A stretch of DNA of 40,626 nucleotides. It comes from Salinivirgaceae bacterium (GTDB lineage: Bacteria > Bacteroidota > Bacteroidia > Bacteroidales > SZUA-534). A model generated the notes under the pieces. The model saw only the letters and a program-made list of their open reading frames with translations, did no database searches and was not told the origin of the DNA. Location: contig JAGCFC010000169.1 in NCBI GenBank assembly GCA_017650325.1, positions 1 to 40,626 on the forward strand. Direction: 5' to 3'. Within the stretch, counting starts at the first letter, position 1. Each line of letters starts with the position of its first letter. The position numbers were made by a program, and so were the translations under genes. Shown in pieces: positions 16,791-31,700 of the stretch.

Positions 16791-19700
16791 TAATATTTAA
16801 CAACTTTGTGTTGCAAAACCTTACTGTTGCTTACGTACTGCAAAATATAGACGCCATCTGGCAAATCGCTGATATCGAGACTTTGCTCATAACCTTCGAT
16901 TTCGAATATTCTGACAACCTGTCCGCTCTGCGACATCAGACGAACTGTGCCGTCGGCCATTCCGGCGCTGACATTGATACGGAACAAACCATGTGTCGGA
17001 TTGGGCACAACTGTCAGCCAATCGGCCTCATCGCCTGCGTAAACCAGAGCCACAACCTTATCGGCATAGTCGCGTTTGCCGTCGAAATCGACTTGCGACA
17101 GACGATAGTAGAGTTGTCCTTGCTCAGGAGCGTTATCGCTGAACGAGTAATCGATACGTCCGTTCGAATCGCCAGCACCACTGACGTAACCAATTGTGAC
17201 ATAGTTGATGCCATCAACCGAGCGTTCAATCTCGAAGTAGTCGTTGTTGTTCTCCGACATTGTTGTCCATTCAAGCACAACGCTGTTGCCATCCTGACGG
17301 CCTGTAAAGGCGGCGAAGGTTACCGGAAGCGGGTTGATTTCGGGGTCGACATTCGTTGCACCAAATGTGAATGCGCTGTAAGATCTCACCTCGTCTTTAG
17401 TGCGTATCGAATTGCCACCAACAATTACACCTTCGAGTTTTTCCCAAGTACCATCACTCTTTTCATGTGCAATAACCAAACCATCAGTTGTCGTAACTCC
17501 GCTGTAATCTGACCAATAAAGTGTGATATAGCTATTTACATTGCCATGAATATCCCACAAATCCTGAGCACTTACACGTTCAACACCTGTGGGTAACTTC
17601 TCTTTATCGGTAATTGCAGGTTTAGATGCATCGAAAGCGTAGTTGACGGTGAACTCTGCTCCCGCCGCTGTTGGCGTTACATCCACGGTCGCAGCGTGTT
17701 TTCTGTCGCCCTCGCCACTACCTACCAGGAATTTAAACAATCCCATGTTGTCCCATGTCTTATGCACTTTACCATTTACCCAACTGCTGCCTGTCATGTA
17801 GCCACTAGGACCAATATTGATTTGATTGTCAGCCTTGACAATACCTCCGTCAAGAGCCATAGCGTGATTGATTGTTGGAGCATCCACTACCTCAACAACG
17901 CTGCTGTTGCTGAAAGTAATATCGTAGAACGTTCCGCCGCCTTTAATCTGCTGACCTTCGCCACCGGCGATTTTAACATCGCCAGCGCCCTCGAAGATTC
18001 CGCCGTTGTTCAGCGTACCAGTTACTTCAATAGTGCTATTGGCAGTTACTGTGCCACTATTGGTCAGATTTTTAAATTTAACCGATGAGCCTTGAACCGT
18101 ATGTTCACCGCTGCTAAATTCAACAGTACCACTACCCTTGAACTCGCCAGCACTCTCTACATTGCCGTTGATAGTCAGTTTCTTGTCACCATCAACCTCA
18201 ATGCTGCCCGACTCAAGTTTAATGTTCTTGACAACTGCATCCTCAGCAACAACCTTTGGCAAATCGAGCGGCGTGTCATCCGAAGTCGTACTTTCTTTGG
18301 TAATCTTCTTGCCCTCGCGAACAACTACGTTTGTACCTTCGTCGGGTATGTCTTTTGCCCACCAGTTGGTTGGGTCATTCCACGCTCCATCTGCAGTTAA
18401 GCCTCGCCAGAGGTAATCATTACTGATTGCTTGTTCAGCAATATCGTAAGTCGACGAGCAAATCTTGTTATTCGCTTCCTCGTCTTTTACTGTCAGCACA
18501 CCTTTCATCTTATCGGCCTTCGGAACTTCGATTTTTATTGTCCTGCCAGACACGAATTTGCCAGTAAAATCATCCGGTTTACCGCCTGTATAGACAACAC
18601 CTTCGCTACCATAAGCAAACGAATAGTTGGCTGGATTGGTAGAACTTGTCTTCTCCCACTGGATTTGTGCAAGGTTGCCGATGTACATATCGTTAATGTC
18701 GAGCGAAAGGTCGTCACCCTTGAGAGTTGGTGTCTCGCGGACAGTAAGTGGTTTTTCTACTGTATATGAACGGCTGCAACCACCATTGCTGACCCTAACT
18801 TTAAGGTTATATGTTCCTGGCGTCATATATGTTCCTGCCTGTAGTTGCGATGTCCCTGAGCCCATCACTCTTGTTTCACCACACAACGAAGTAGAACCGT
18901 TAAACAATTCATAATACAAATCGGCAGGATTCGTAACTTGCACCTCAGCATAAGTGTTGTTGCAAGCATCTGCTATGATATCCAAACGATTGGCAGCAAA
19001 TGCGAAATTATCACGAAGAGTGATTGATCGTTCTTTGTACCCAGATATACCGTCATGTCCATCAATATTAGCGGTTTCAATAACTTTCAGTATTGCAGTT
19101 GCTCCCACAAAATTTTTATTCCAAACAACAGTAACTGTATTTTGCGTGTTATCACCAATTATCGTTCCTGCGCCAACAGTTTCAATTGACCACACGTACG
19201 TGTGAGAACCCACCCTTTCCGTTTTATAGGTATATTTATCGCCCTCATCGTATGGTTCGGTAGCCGCCTTACAAGCAATAAACTCGTCGCCTGTGGCTTC
19301 GTTGATTACAACTGCATGAATATCAGGTTGCGGTCTATTCATGACATTCACATTCATCGAACTCGTCCGTTTACATGTTTTCGATGGATTAATCGCAGTT
19401 GCAGGCACACTGTAATTCATCTCTATTTTCAAGGTCACACCATATTCTTGTCGTGATCCATTAACTTTATTTCCCAAACCAAATGTAACTTGTGGGTTAT
19501 AAATGTTGGTTGCTGAGAATACTGGTTTCGCAGAATTGCCTGTATCATAACTCCACGAATATGAGTTATTGTCCCATTTTGTTGTAGCAACAGTGTATTC
19601 GCGAGAGTCTTCCATTCCCACATATTTTGCACCAGTAATTGTTGGAACAGCATTGTAGAATACAGTAACATCGACCTTGTTCCTTGTATGAGCCACACCT

Positions 19701-22700
19701 GCAACTCCACCTTCCGAAACCGTAAGAAGTTCAATGGTATAAGCCATAGGCTCACCCTCAGCATCCTCTTTGAATCCATTGTCGCGGCCAAACAATGCAG
19801 CCAAATCGTTACCAGAGAATGACAAAACATCTGCGCCTGACTCACCTGGAGTAAATGTTATAGTCGAAGTTTTCGAAACGCCATCGACCGTCACCTTATA
19901 ACCAACAGTGTATGGTCCGCCCTTACCAGTGAAATAAATTGGAATAGAAGTTACGTCTTCATCTCCATCACATATTTCATATTTTGTATGAACGTCGCTT
20001 TCGGCAATCGGATTTACAAGACGCGCCGTTGTACTTGCATAACCGATGGTATAGCAAGTATGCCCGCTAAGCGTAATTCTGTCAGTTGTCTGCACGTTTG
20101 CCTGCGGAAGCGAGCCATCCTTGTATGAACTTGGTATTTTCTCCCATTTATTGAAATTCTCACCAGCCTCTTTTATCAAACCAGCAACAGCCAATCGGTC
20201 GAGGGCTGAGTTCGAAAGTGATTGAAGGGTAAATTCGCCGGCTCTGATTTTCAGTTTAGCCTGTGCGCCATCGACACTCGAAGCCACAGTCCAATATTCT
20301 GTTTGACTAGCAGCTGTGAGAGGTCCTAAAACTTCGTTTCCACCATACTCTTCGCTACTATGGAAAGTAACGGTATAGAATCCTGCCGCCGAAGTACTGC
20401 TAAGTTCTGTAGGAGCAAACGTTGCATCGCCCACAGGGAAGATGAAACCACTGCTCGCCGTCATCTGCTTAGTCAACGGACCTTTGACATACGAGGTTTC
20501 TGTAGTTCCTGTCACATCACCCGACGAACTGATAATCAAATGGCTGTCATCAGTACCAGTGATGCACCCATTGCCCATCAACAGACGATAGCCAATTGTT
20601 ACATTGGCATCAGCGTCTCCCGCTTTTTCCAATTCTACACCATTCGGATTGTTAATTTTCAGATTCCAGAACGATGATGAATTGTTCGACAAAATGATTT
20701 TTTGAGTCTTGGTTCCATTGAACTCTACAAGAGAATTGCTGTTATGGCTTCCCGGCACGAAACCAGAACCGACTGTATTTTCATCAATCCAATTTCCTTT
20801 GATATGAATCTTTGTATTACCAAAGTGCAACTTCGCTCCACTTTCTATTGTTAAATTACCATTGATGTACTCGCCATCCTCTTTGGTCAGAGTTTTGGTT
20901 CCCGTTCCCGACAGAATCACATTCTGCAATGGCTGCGATGAGTGACCGACAATAGAGTTCGGCAATAAGCCGTCTATATCACCGCTAAACTCGATAATGC
21001 TATGCTCGTTATTCAAGAATTCCTCGAAGTCGCCTGCAGGCAGTTTATAATAATTATCGCCACCATTTTGTGGAACTATCGGACTCATTATCAAATGTCC
21101 AACGCCATCAACATGTCCGAAATCGCTACCCGAAGTTGCGCCAATATCAAGTTTACCCAAAGAATTGTTTGGAGTTCCGTCTTTATCGGTTTTGTCGAAA
21201 TACAGACAATATGCCTTCTGCGGAGTTGTCATCCTGATTGTATGCCCCGGTCTAATGTGAATCGGGTTGCCCTTTGGAGCGACTTTATAAGGATGCCATT
21301 GGCTGTCGTCGTTACTATAATACTCCCAACTCCAACCTTCTTCTCCAACACCTTCGTCGTTTTCCCAATTTCCAACACTCTTTGCCGTGTACAAAACTGG
21401 CAACTCTGTATATATTGACGTTGAGTTTACAACACCTGCAGTGTAATCGCCCGCAATGTGGCCAAAAGGTCCGAAGGTTATTGTTTTGTTATCAGCATCA
21501 ACACTTGCAACATCAGTCACGTCAACCCATTGGTATTCCGTCAATCCTCCATAATACATATACTCTGGTAACAGATCGCCTTCTGTTCCTTCCACTTTAC
21601 CATCGGTATAAGTGTAAGTTTGAGTAACACTGAAGTTTGCGATGCGGTCATTAATGTCGCGCTCGTCATCGCCAAAGCCGGTAGTCTTTACAACCCAATA
21701 GTAGTTAAGCCACTTCGACGGCTCTACCGACAAGTTCTTATGCAACGAGTTTATTGTTTTTACTGTGATTGAAGCATCATCGTTATCGTTACTTGCAAAT
21801 TGGTACCGCACCGGTGTGTAATGTCCGGTTATACCTATAGGTAATGTGAAATCCGACGCTCCTTTTTTCACGTATTTAACTACACCATGGTCCTCGTGTT
21901 CACCGTTAAGACGGATCATGTGAGTATTGTCGAATGCATTTTCTTTTGGAACCACCGTTGCATCCTTGTCAAGAATAACGCGGCTACGATTGATGTATAA
22001 CAACGAGCCTATAACCAACTGGTTGGTAATCCTCATATCGGTATTAAGCCAAACCTCGTTTTGATTGCTTACGATGACTTTGCCTATCGAGCCCAAACCA
22101 CTGCCGCCAATAGTCTGGCGCGCATCGCTACGAACAAAGTCGATACCGCCGGTTCCCACGAATGAACCATCGTACATCAAATTGCCGTAAAGAGTTATGG
22201 TATTGCCATTATCGTGAACTGTACCGCTATTTTGAGTCAGATTGCCTGCCACACGGATATTTGAGCAACCTTCAGTCATCGACAGGTCACCATTAATTTC
22301 AAGAGTACCAAATTGTGTTGCAATACCGCTATAGCCTTCAATTTGCATGTCGGTTCCATCGAAAACGGTGAGTTGGTCAGGCGAGCCTGCAACAAATCCC
22401 TTGCTCATGGTGGCAACAAGGTCATCGGCCACGTTGTTGTGGTTTACAAACGCTTTGCGGATTGTAAGTTTATGGCCTGCGGCATTGTAAACACCAGTGT
22501 TGGCAATGGTAAGTGTATGCAAATTAACATCGTTTACAACTTGCAGTTCGCTGCCATTCTTAATTTCTATCTCATGCAACTTTATATTTGTCCGCAATTC
22601 GGCAGTTTTACCTGAACAATCGACTATGATTTTGCCACCAGTGCAACTATTGTCTGCTGCATAGAGGTAGATATCGCCATATTCACCTCCCGTGCCATTT

Positions 22701-25700
22701 TTAATTGTGATTGTTCCTCCGCTCATATCGAACTTACCAGTGTTGATAATTTCGAATATTGCACGTTTAATTTGGTTTGTGTTACGGTCTTGTCCTTTAA
22801 TCAACACATCGCCTCCGCTTTGATTCCAAACAAGCGAACCTGTCGCCTGATCGGTTAGACGGCAAATCTGTCCGTTCACAATCAGTTCACCATCCGTTAT
22901 GGTAATCGACGGAAGACCATCAGCCGCATAGAATATGCTACTATGAGTACCAGATACGGTATTTCTACCAACATACAGTTTTCCTCCCGATATTGTAATG
23001 TGACCATTTAAGGTAAGATTCTTTTGGTTCGACGTGTTTGCAATAACTGCGCTACCCGAAACTATCGACAAACAAGCCGACCCTGGAATTGACATGTCTT
23101 TGTCATTTGTCAAATAAACTTCATTGCCTTCTCCAATAGCCACTTCAAATGTTCCTCGTTTCAATTCCAAAAGTTCAAACGTACTCTGCGTTTTGATTCC
23201 TGGGGTGTTAAGTACCAATTTTGTTTCAAGATTGTCTTTTTGGCAAACAAACTTATTGAAACTGTAATTGTTGCCTGTGGCCGAACCGGAAATATGCGAC
23301 TCGTTTGAACCGACAAATTCAACATCGAATTTATTGTTAGCGCTATATGCGTTAAAAATACCATCAACAACAAGGTCGCCTTCGATTCTTACAAGGTTTG
23401 TTTTACCATTGGCTTTTGATCCTCCAGTCTGTATTTTTGCGTTACTGCTAACGGTAACATTACCTTTAACATTGTAAGTCTCTAAATTGTTGTCTGCTGT
23501 ATTCCACATTTCGAAAGTGCCGTTCTCCGCAATTTCAAAATCCCTATCGATATTCACAGTGCGATTGTTAGCGTATGCGCTACGGGCATATCCGCTAACC
23601 GTAAAATCGTTGAACACTGTGATATTTGCATCAGGCATTTGAATCGGACTAGCCGATGTACCACCACTAATAACCAAATTGTAGTAATTTGCAGGTGCCG
23701 ATGGTATGGTGTACCGTGTAGCACCATAATACTCAACCGTACCACCATGGTCACCGTTAAACTTTTCAAAGTTGACACCATTGTTGGGGAATGCTCCTGT
23801 TGCAATACGTATTGTTCCCGCATAGATGGCTTCATCGACATCGACAATCGACGGCACAAAATCCGTATTGGCTTGAACATCGAGAGTCGAGCCTGGAGCA
23901 ATGCTTAGGCTTGCACATCTTAATCCATCCTCATTGAGAACAACTGTATGCTGGTGATCGATATCGCCAATCACTATTGTAGTGTTTTCGTCAATTACTA
24001 CCGATGTACAAGGCGTACCACCAACGAATTCTGTCGACCACGTATCGGCATCAGTCCAATTGTGGGGATTTTCATCGTCGACATTGCTCGATGTGTAAAG
24101 CACTGTGCTTGCTATAAACGATTCGTTTTCACCGCACGAATAGTAACCATTTACGCTTTTAACATTTGAATAAGAGAAGGTCATGTGACGCTCATTCGCA
24201 TCGCTGCCGGTGCCAACCAAAACTGGTGTATCGCGCAAATCCCATTCACCGTTCAAATAACGGCCACCACGCCACGTTGAACTAACAATACTTTCAACTC
24301 CGTCACCATAATCGTAGAACAAACCGTTACCAAACCATTGGTAAGTCTGCGTCAAAGATCCCACATTTTCAAACCCTGTCTGTGAACTAATCCAATAAGC
24401 GTTGAGTGATTCAGGTTTACGGAAGGCGCGGCCCGAAACCGGACGCACCGTTACACTACCGTAAACATCGGCGGCAGTATAACTGATGGTGGCAGGCGCA
24501 TAATAATGAACTCCGCCCAACTCGAATCCGAACGGGAACATAAACAACCTGACATCTTCCGAATAAACCTTTGTAACTCCAAGACTGCTCGTACCAACAG
24601 TTTGTATCATGCGGTCAGGACCAAACTCACCATCGCCAGCCGCAACTGTGCCATTGATACCAAAAGTCAGGTTGCTACTACCGATATTGAAGATTGTCGG
24701 TTTAGTGAAATTCAATTTGCCATTGATTGTCAGTTTTGTCTGACGTCCTTCGCTGTTGGGGTCGAGCAATTTCATTTCACTGTCGCTATTAATATCGACA
24801 TTGCAAAGCACTCCATTGCCATTACTGTAAATAGTGTTGCCGTTTAGGACAAGTTTACCGGCACTGGCGCTTCGTCTCACATGGGTACCATTAACCTCAA
24901 CATTGCCGTTCATGGTGTAAATGTTGTTGTCGGCACCATCGTGCAATTCGGCACCATCGGCAATTGTAAACATATTGTTTACCGCGATATTGTTGTTAAT
25001 GTACAATTTAGAATTCTCGTCGATAACCAAATCGTGGAATCCTGTTTTGTTATCAGCCGTGCCACTAACAATATTGCCAACCGATGACAATTGTTGTTCG
25101 TTGCCACCACCATTAAACACCACACTTCCTGTTTTTGTTTTTACGATTGCGCCACTCTTGACAATCAGATTTCCACCAACTTCAATATTCTTAACCTCTG
25201 TATTTGTTCCAACTGTAAATTTTACACGCTCGTCTATTGTAAGATTATTTTTTACATATAGGTTATCGGGATTTACAGTGACATTAACACTATAGACTTT
25301 TCCCGAGAAATTCTTATATATATACTCATATCCCTTGTTGCCCGCATCGGTAAGCGTCAGATTGTAAAGTGGTATACTGCAAATCATATAATATTTTGTG
25401 CCGTTGACGCCACCTACCGCATCGGCTGTGCTGATACGTATTTCGCCGCCATCAATATTACTATTGTCAGGGTTACAATTGATAACAAATGCACCAGCAC
25501 CATCTTGCGCACTATGAATATCGAGAAGACCGCCTGTCATTTTGAACGTATAAGTGCTGAACGGCATGTAGAAAGTAGCATATCCACTTTTACCTTCGCC
25601 TTGTCCGTCAAACTTGGCCGTACCTCCAGTCATAATAAAGGTTGTTTTGCCATTGGCAGCATATTGCGATGGGCGGAATATCGACCCGTGCAATTCACCA

Positions 25701-28700
25701 CCGTTTACTATAATTTCCGATGTGTTGCGGAACACCACACCTGCGCTTTTTTGACAATCAAGTTTGCCCTTATCGATAACCACCTTTCCTGCCGGCATCA
25801 AACAAGCATTAGATTTCGTCCCTGTGCTTGGGAAGCAAACATCAACCTCAACATTGTCGCCGTTCAAATACAAGCAACCATTCAACGGAATAAAGGCGTT
25901 ATCGTTTACATTTGGTTCCGAAAGTGTCTTAATGTGAATATCGCCTGTGAGTTCAAGCGTTCCGTTTTTCAACCACAAGGGTTTCAATAACAATGGAGGG
26001 TTATCCTGATCGGCAAAACTGTCGTCCATCTCATTTGCCCTTCCTGTCAATGCAAAGTGATTTCTGTTGTCGGCAAATAGCGTAACACTATGTGTTTGGC
26101 CAATACCTTTGTCGATAATCAATTGGCTAATTTGGGTTGTGTTCCAGCACTCGAATCGGGCATCGGCTTCGCCAATGAAGTGTAAAATACCACGGCCTGC
26201 GGCATTCTCGTCGGCCCTTGCCAAAGTCTCTGTATAGCCACCGAAAGTTCGCCGTGTAATAGCCAACTCGCCATGGTTAATCAAGTCGCCACCCACTTCC
26301 AAGGTTATGTAATTATTCTTATTACCATCTTTCACATCGCCATGGATGCCGATTTTGCCCTTTTCGTCAAGCGTGATATTCTTTCCGACAGTGATAATCT
26401 GTCCGTTTCGGCGGAATTCGAGTTTACCATTATCAATTTGCAAATTGCCGTTTATCACTAAATGCTTTGAAGCGTTATTGGGCAAACGCATTGTAACATT
26501 ATTAGTTGTAAAGTTGATTTTCAAATTGTTAAACTCCATCTGTTCCAACTCGTATGTACTGCCAGCTGCCGGCGAGCCGTAGAACTCAGTTGTTCCGCCA
26601 TCGGCTGCCATAAATTTCTCAGGATTGACAATTCCTGATGGGAAATCGCCACGTCCCTCAATACGCAATACTCCATTACCCGACAAGTTGTTGATATGTA
26701 CATAGTCGCTCAAGCAGGCTGTTCTAATCTCTAACCTCGATGACTCTTCTTTTTTAAGCAATACCGAACGGGCTTGTATTCCGGTCAATGTGCCAGTTGT
26801 AATGGTGCGGCCTTCAAGAATAACAACATCGGTTTTTGGACCAGGTGTTTTATGGCCAGGATTACCTTCGTCCAAACCAATGGAACCTGCCGATTTTAAT
26901 GTCCATGTTTGCCAATCACCCCACTCGCCGCTCGTATAAGAGTATAGCGTTATAATTTCCGGATCCTCAACTGCCGTCCATATACCGCAGATTTTCCCGT
27001 CCTCAATATTTATTGTATTATCAGTATACTTACTATGGTTGTTATAATCGTAGGTCGGCTCAGCATCACCCACCTTATGCATCAGAATCCAATATTGCTG
27101 ATCGCTTGCACCATAACCGTTAACATCATCGGCATCGACATAAGTGAACGCAAGCGCACCTGTTGTGTTGGCATCGGAGCTGCTTACTGTCCAGTAGCGC
27201 ACAAGGTCGTTTGATGTACCACGGTAGGCTTCGCCTTTAACATTCACCGAAACATAACCATCATTTGCTATTGATGAAAGACCCGTAAGAGTGGCCGGAG
27301 AGTATAGATATTGCATTTCGCCCATGCTGGTGGTAGTGGTGGTACCAATAGGCATTGTCAAATCCAAACCTGTCTGTGCCGCACCTGTATTGTTCAGATA
27401 TGTCAGTTGGCTGTTACCGCTCATAATAATCATGTGGTCGCCATTAAACGTACCTGTGAATGCATTGGTAACAGTCAAATTCTTCCCGTTCAAAGCAATA
27501 CGTCCGTTTGCCCACGATAGTGTGCCGTTAACAATGGCATCGTCGAACAACGATATGTTTTTCGTGGCAGCCGTGCTGAGTGTCAGGTTGTTATATGTGC
27601 CTGGCAACATACTTGTACAACTTGCAGCGTATGTAACTGTTCCAGTGCTGTTGAAATGCATACTTGCTGTAGGAGCGTTGGGATTAACCTTCAAATCGTT
27701 GATAGTTACGGCAGCAGCCGAGAAATTGATGTTGCCCGTGGTTCCTGTAAAATCAGTAGCCTCAGTAAATGTCACATTGGCGGCATCAAGATTCAAAGTT
27801 CCCGCAACACATAATTTGCCATCGAGTGTAATATCGCTGGCAATTCCTATTATGCCTGCCAAGGTAAGTGTAGCCGAATGAGCACTTATCTTGCGAGCAT
27901 CTGCAGAGCCCCACGCCAAAGTTGCATCGGTTCCGCCGCCCGTAATGGTGGCGTTGTTGTTAACCACCAATGCGTTGTTAAGGGTTATACCTTTATTAAT
28001 AGTAAGATTTGCATCTGCGGCCAATTCAACATTCGAAGTCTGGATGTTGCTTGCGCCACCAGATGTAATAGTAGCATCGCCCGCCACTTGCAATGCTGTA
28101 GTGCTGACTTTTAATGTCGAACCATCAGCTATAGTGATAGTACCGGCATTAACCGACATGTCTTTAACAGTTGTGATATCGGCGGTAGCAGCAGCGAATG
28201 TCGCATCTGGATTTACAGTGACTTTATTGAGTGTCTTGTTATTATTATACGTGAATGTTCCTCCGTTAACCACAACTTCGCCAACCTTGACTGTTGTAGT
28301 GCTTGTACCAACATCTACACTTGCAAATGTTGTAAGCGTTTTTCCATCGGCTGTCAATCCTGTACCAACAACCAATTTACCTCCACCTTTAATTATCTGG
28401 TCATTATTGAAGGTCAGGTCCTTGCTGTCACCAATTGTGAAAACACTACCATCGGTTATCTCAATATCACCATCTCCGGCAAACACCACATGGTTGGTTC
28501 TGGTTTTTACATCTCCCGCAATAGTCAACTGATTCGGAGAATTGACCGTTATTTGCTTAACATTTATCCGAGTTGTACCACCATCGTAACCTATGGTTGG
28601 ATTTACATCATTGAATGTTAAATATTTACCTCCAGAAATAGTATCTTTAATAATAAAATTATTAGAACTACCATTTATTATAAATGGACCGTTTCCTGTT

Positions 28701-31700
28701 TTAGTAGGATAGAATTTTTTAATGGCTACATCTCCGCAAATTGTTACTTCTGTCGACTTTAATGTCAACGCACCATAATTACTTGAAGCAAAGATGTATG
28801 TACATTCCGCATCATACTCAATACTTTTCTCATTTGCATCAAACTCAAAGCCAGCAAAGCAATCTGTCGGGTTCAAATTACTAATATTCACATTAATGGC
28901 GGCAACATATTTTCCCGACATTGTTTCAATTCCATCAAAATTGATATCTCCTCTTAATTTTAAAGCACTACCATAATTATTGATAACCGAACCTGATAAT
29001 TTTGAATTCTCTATTGTTGTCTCTCCATTAGCCTCCGACTGAGCACTGCCATTCATGGCCAGTCCAACCAAAAATGTTTTTTCTTCAAGAACAACTTTAC
29101 CATTATTATTGATTGTCAGATTATTAAACTCAACTCCATCCTTTGTCCTCCTACTAACAGTCAATAAGCCTCCATCAACAACTATTGTTGCTTCAGGTGC
29201 TCTCTCGTCGCCACTCAACTCAAAGTTTGCAACTGTTGTGTTAATCTGATATGGGGAGAATCCACCTGAAACAGATAATTTTCCTGTTCCCGAAACGCTT
29301 GTGCCACTTGCCCCAAAATTAAGATTGGTTGTTGCCACTACTCCGCTAATCTCTGCTTCCGAACTTAATTGTAAATTGTCAATAGTAAGTGAGCCTTTCA
29401 AATCTTGTTCATTAGCCAAAACCAGATTTCCATTACCTGTTATTGTTGCCTCTGTCTCTGCTGCCGTTCCTCTATTAAGTGTAAGAGCCATATTTTCAGC
29501 AACATCGAAATCGCCCAACAGTTTTACACTATTAGCAATTTCTACATTTTCAGCAACCGAAACACTTGCACCGGAAGCCGAAGCATCGATTACCGCTGCC
29601 GAAACCGTGCGCGCACTGCTGAACGACAGTTTTTGGTCCGCACCTATAATAATATTACCGCCAACAGTCAACGACTCAGTTCCTGCAAAAGCAATGTTGC
29701 TACCCGTCAAAGTCAGGTCGCCAAGTATTGTTGCATTGTCGGGCGATACCGATGTTACACTGTTATCATTGTTCAGCACCAAGTTGTTGAATTCCCAATA
29801 TGCCTGACTGCCGAAATTGCCTCTCAGTTCAACCGTGCCGCCTTCGGCCGACATAAACTGAGTATAATCGCGAGTGCTGTTTTGAGTAAAATCTTGTGTA
29901 CCATCAACTCTCAAAGTTCCTGTACCATACACAAGTCTAAAGGCAGGTGTGTTTTTGCCATAATCCAATGTACCAACAATCTTCACAGATTTGGCTTCGG
30001 CAGCACCGTTTATTGAAATATCAGCATCCTCAAGAATCTCAACATTGTCGTATGATGTAGGCACATCAGTGTTGCCCGAATCCGAACCATCAGGATTGAG
30101 TGTCCAAGTTGTAGCCAAACCCCAATCGGTAGTGGCACCAGCATCGGTACGTGAATAGAACACTTTTCCATTATCGACGGCTGTCCAGCGGCCAACAATG
30201 GTCGAAAGTCCGCTTGCGCTGATTGTGTTGTCTCCTTCATTCAAAACTGATGTTTCCGGATTTCCGTCGCGTGTAAGTGCACTGAAAAGTTCGGTATCGC
30301 TGTCATCGTCATCGTATTTAAAGGTTACAGCAGCATCGCTTACGCTGATATTTTCAGCATCAATGTCCCACCAGCGTTTCAAGTTCAAAGGCGAACCTGA
30401 AGGAACAATTGCATTAGCCGATGTTATGCCAACCCATGCATCAGCACTTTCCGCTGATACTCCGCTTGTTATTTCAACAGGCGAATACTGTGTGTTACCA
30501 CTCTGAGTTGTACCGATAGGGAACAACAACGCGCCGAAGTTGCTGATTTTCAGCGCGCCGGAAGTTTCACCATCTTTACCCACAACAATCATATGGGTAG
30601 AACCAAAAGTGGTGTTGCCCGAAATTGCTGCGCTGGAACTTGTCAATGCCAGTTCATGGCCAGCGAGCGTAATATTGCCTGCAGTCCATGTCAGAACGTT
30701 ATCGACTGTAACATTATCGCAAAGTGTCACATCTCCTCCAATTGTCATATTATAATATGTATCGGACCAAACGTATGTCGAGGTTGATTCGTAAGTGATA
30801 TTTTTATGACCTTCGTTGTCAGCAACAATCTCAACACCATCAAGGCATTTCACAAGATTGCCCACTGTTGAGCCGCTGGCCACGTGAACACTACCTTCGC
30901 CACCGATTGTTGTGTTTGCGCCAAAATTGATTGTGCCGTCGAGCGTCAGTGTTTGGGTATTGTCCACTGATACTGCGCCTTCCAATGTGGCATTGGTTGC
31001 GTTAACCGATTCTCCGAAATTGGCAGTACCATCACTTGCCACGTTGAGCGCAGAGAGTGCGGTTGTGCGGTCATAGTTAAGTGTGCCGCCACCCGTAACC
31101 GCCAATTGTGGTTGAACCGCTGCATCAACTACCGCACCACCAATATTCAATGTTATTCCATCGGCTGTCAAAGTTTTGTCAGCACCATTAATAACGCCGT
31201 TAAGCGAAAGTTCATAACCTCCCGATATTGCTGCACTATTGGCAACTTCGAACACACCGCTTACCGTTACGTTGTCACAAAGTTCGGCATTGGCACTTAC
31301 AGTCAGATTACTATAATTGCCACCCAAAATAATGTCGGATTCTGTTCCATAACTGATTTCGGCATTATTGGCCACCGTTACATTGAGGCAGCTTGCCAAT
31401 CCGTTGATGGTTGAACCACTGGCAATTTGAACATCGCTGCCACTGGTAATAGTTGTATTTGCACCAAATGTTATGTCGCCACTGAGCATCAACGTTTCGC
31501 CACCGACTACCGACACTGTTCCCAACAAAGTGGGATCGGTTACAGTTACAGTTGAGCCAAATGCCACCGTACTACCGCTTGCCACATTCAGTTCTGCCAA
31601 ATCGTTGTTGCGGTTGTAATTCAAAGTGCCATTAGCGGTTACTGCAAATTTCGCATCCAATGCGCCATCGCCATCAACTGTCATTGTTATTCCGTTGGCT

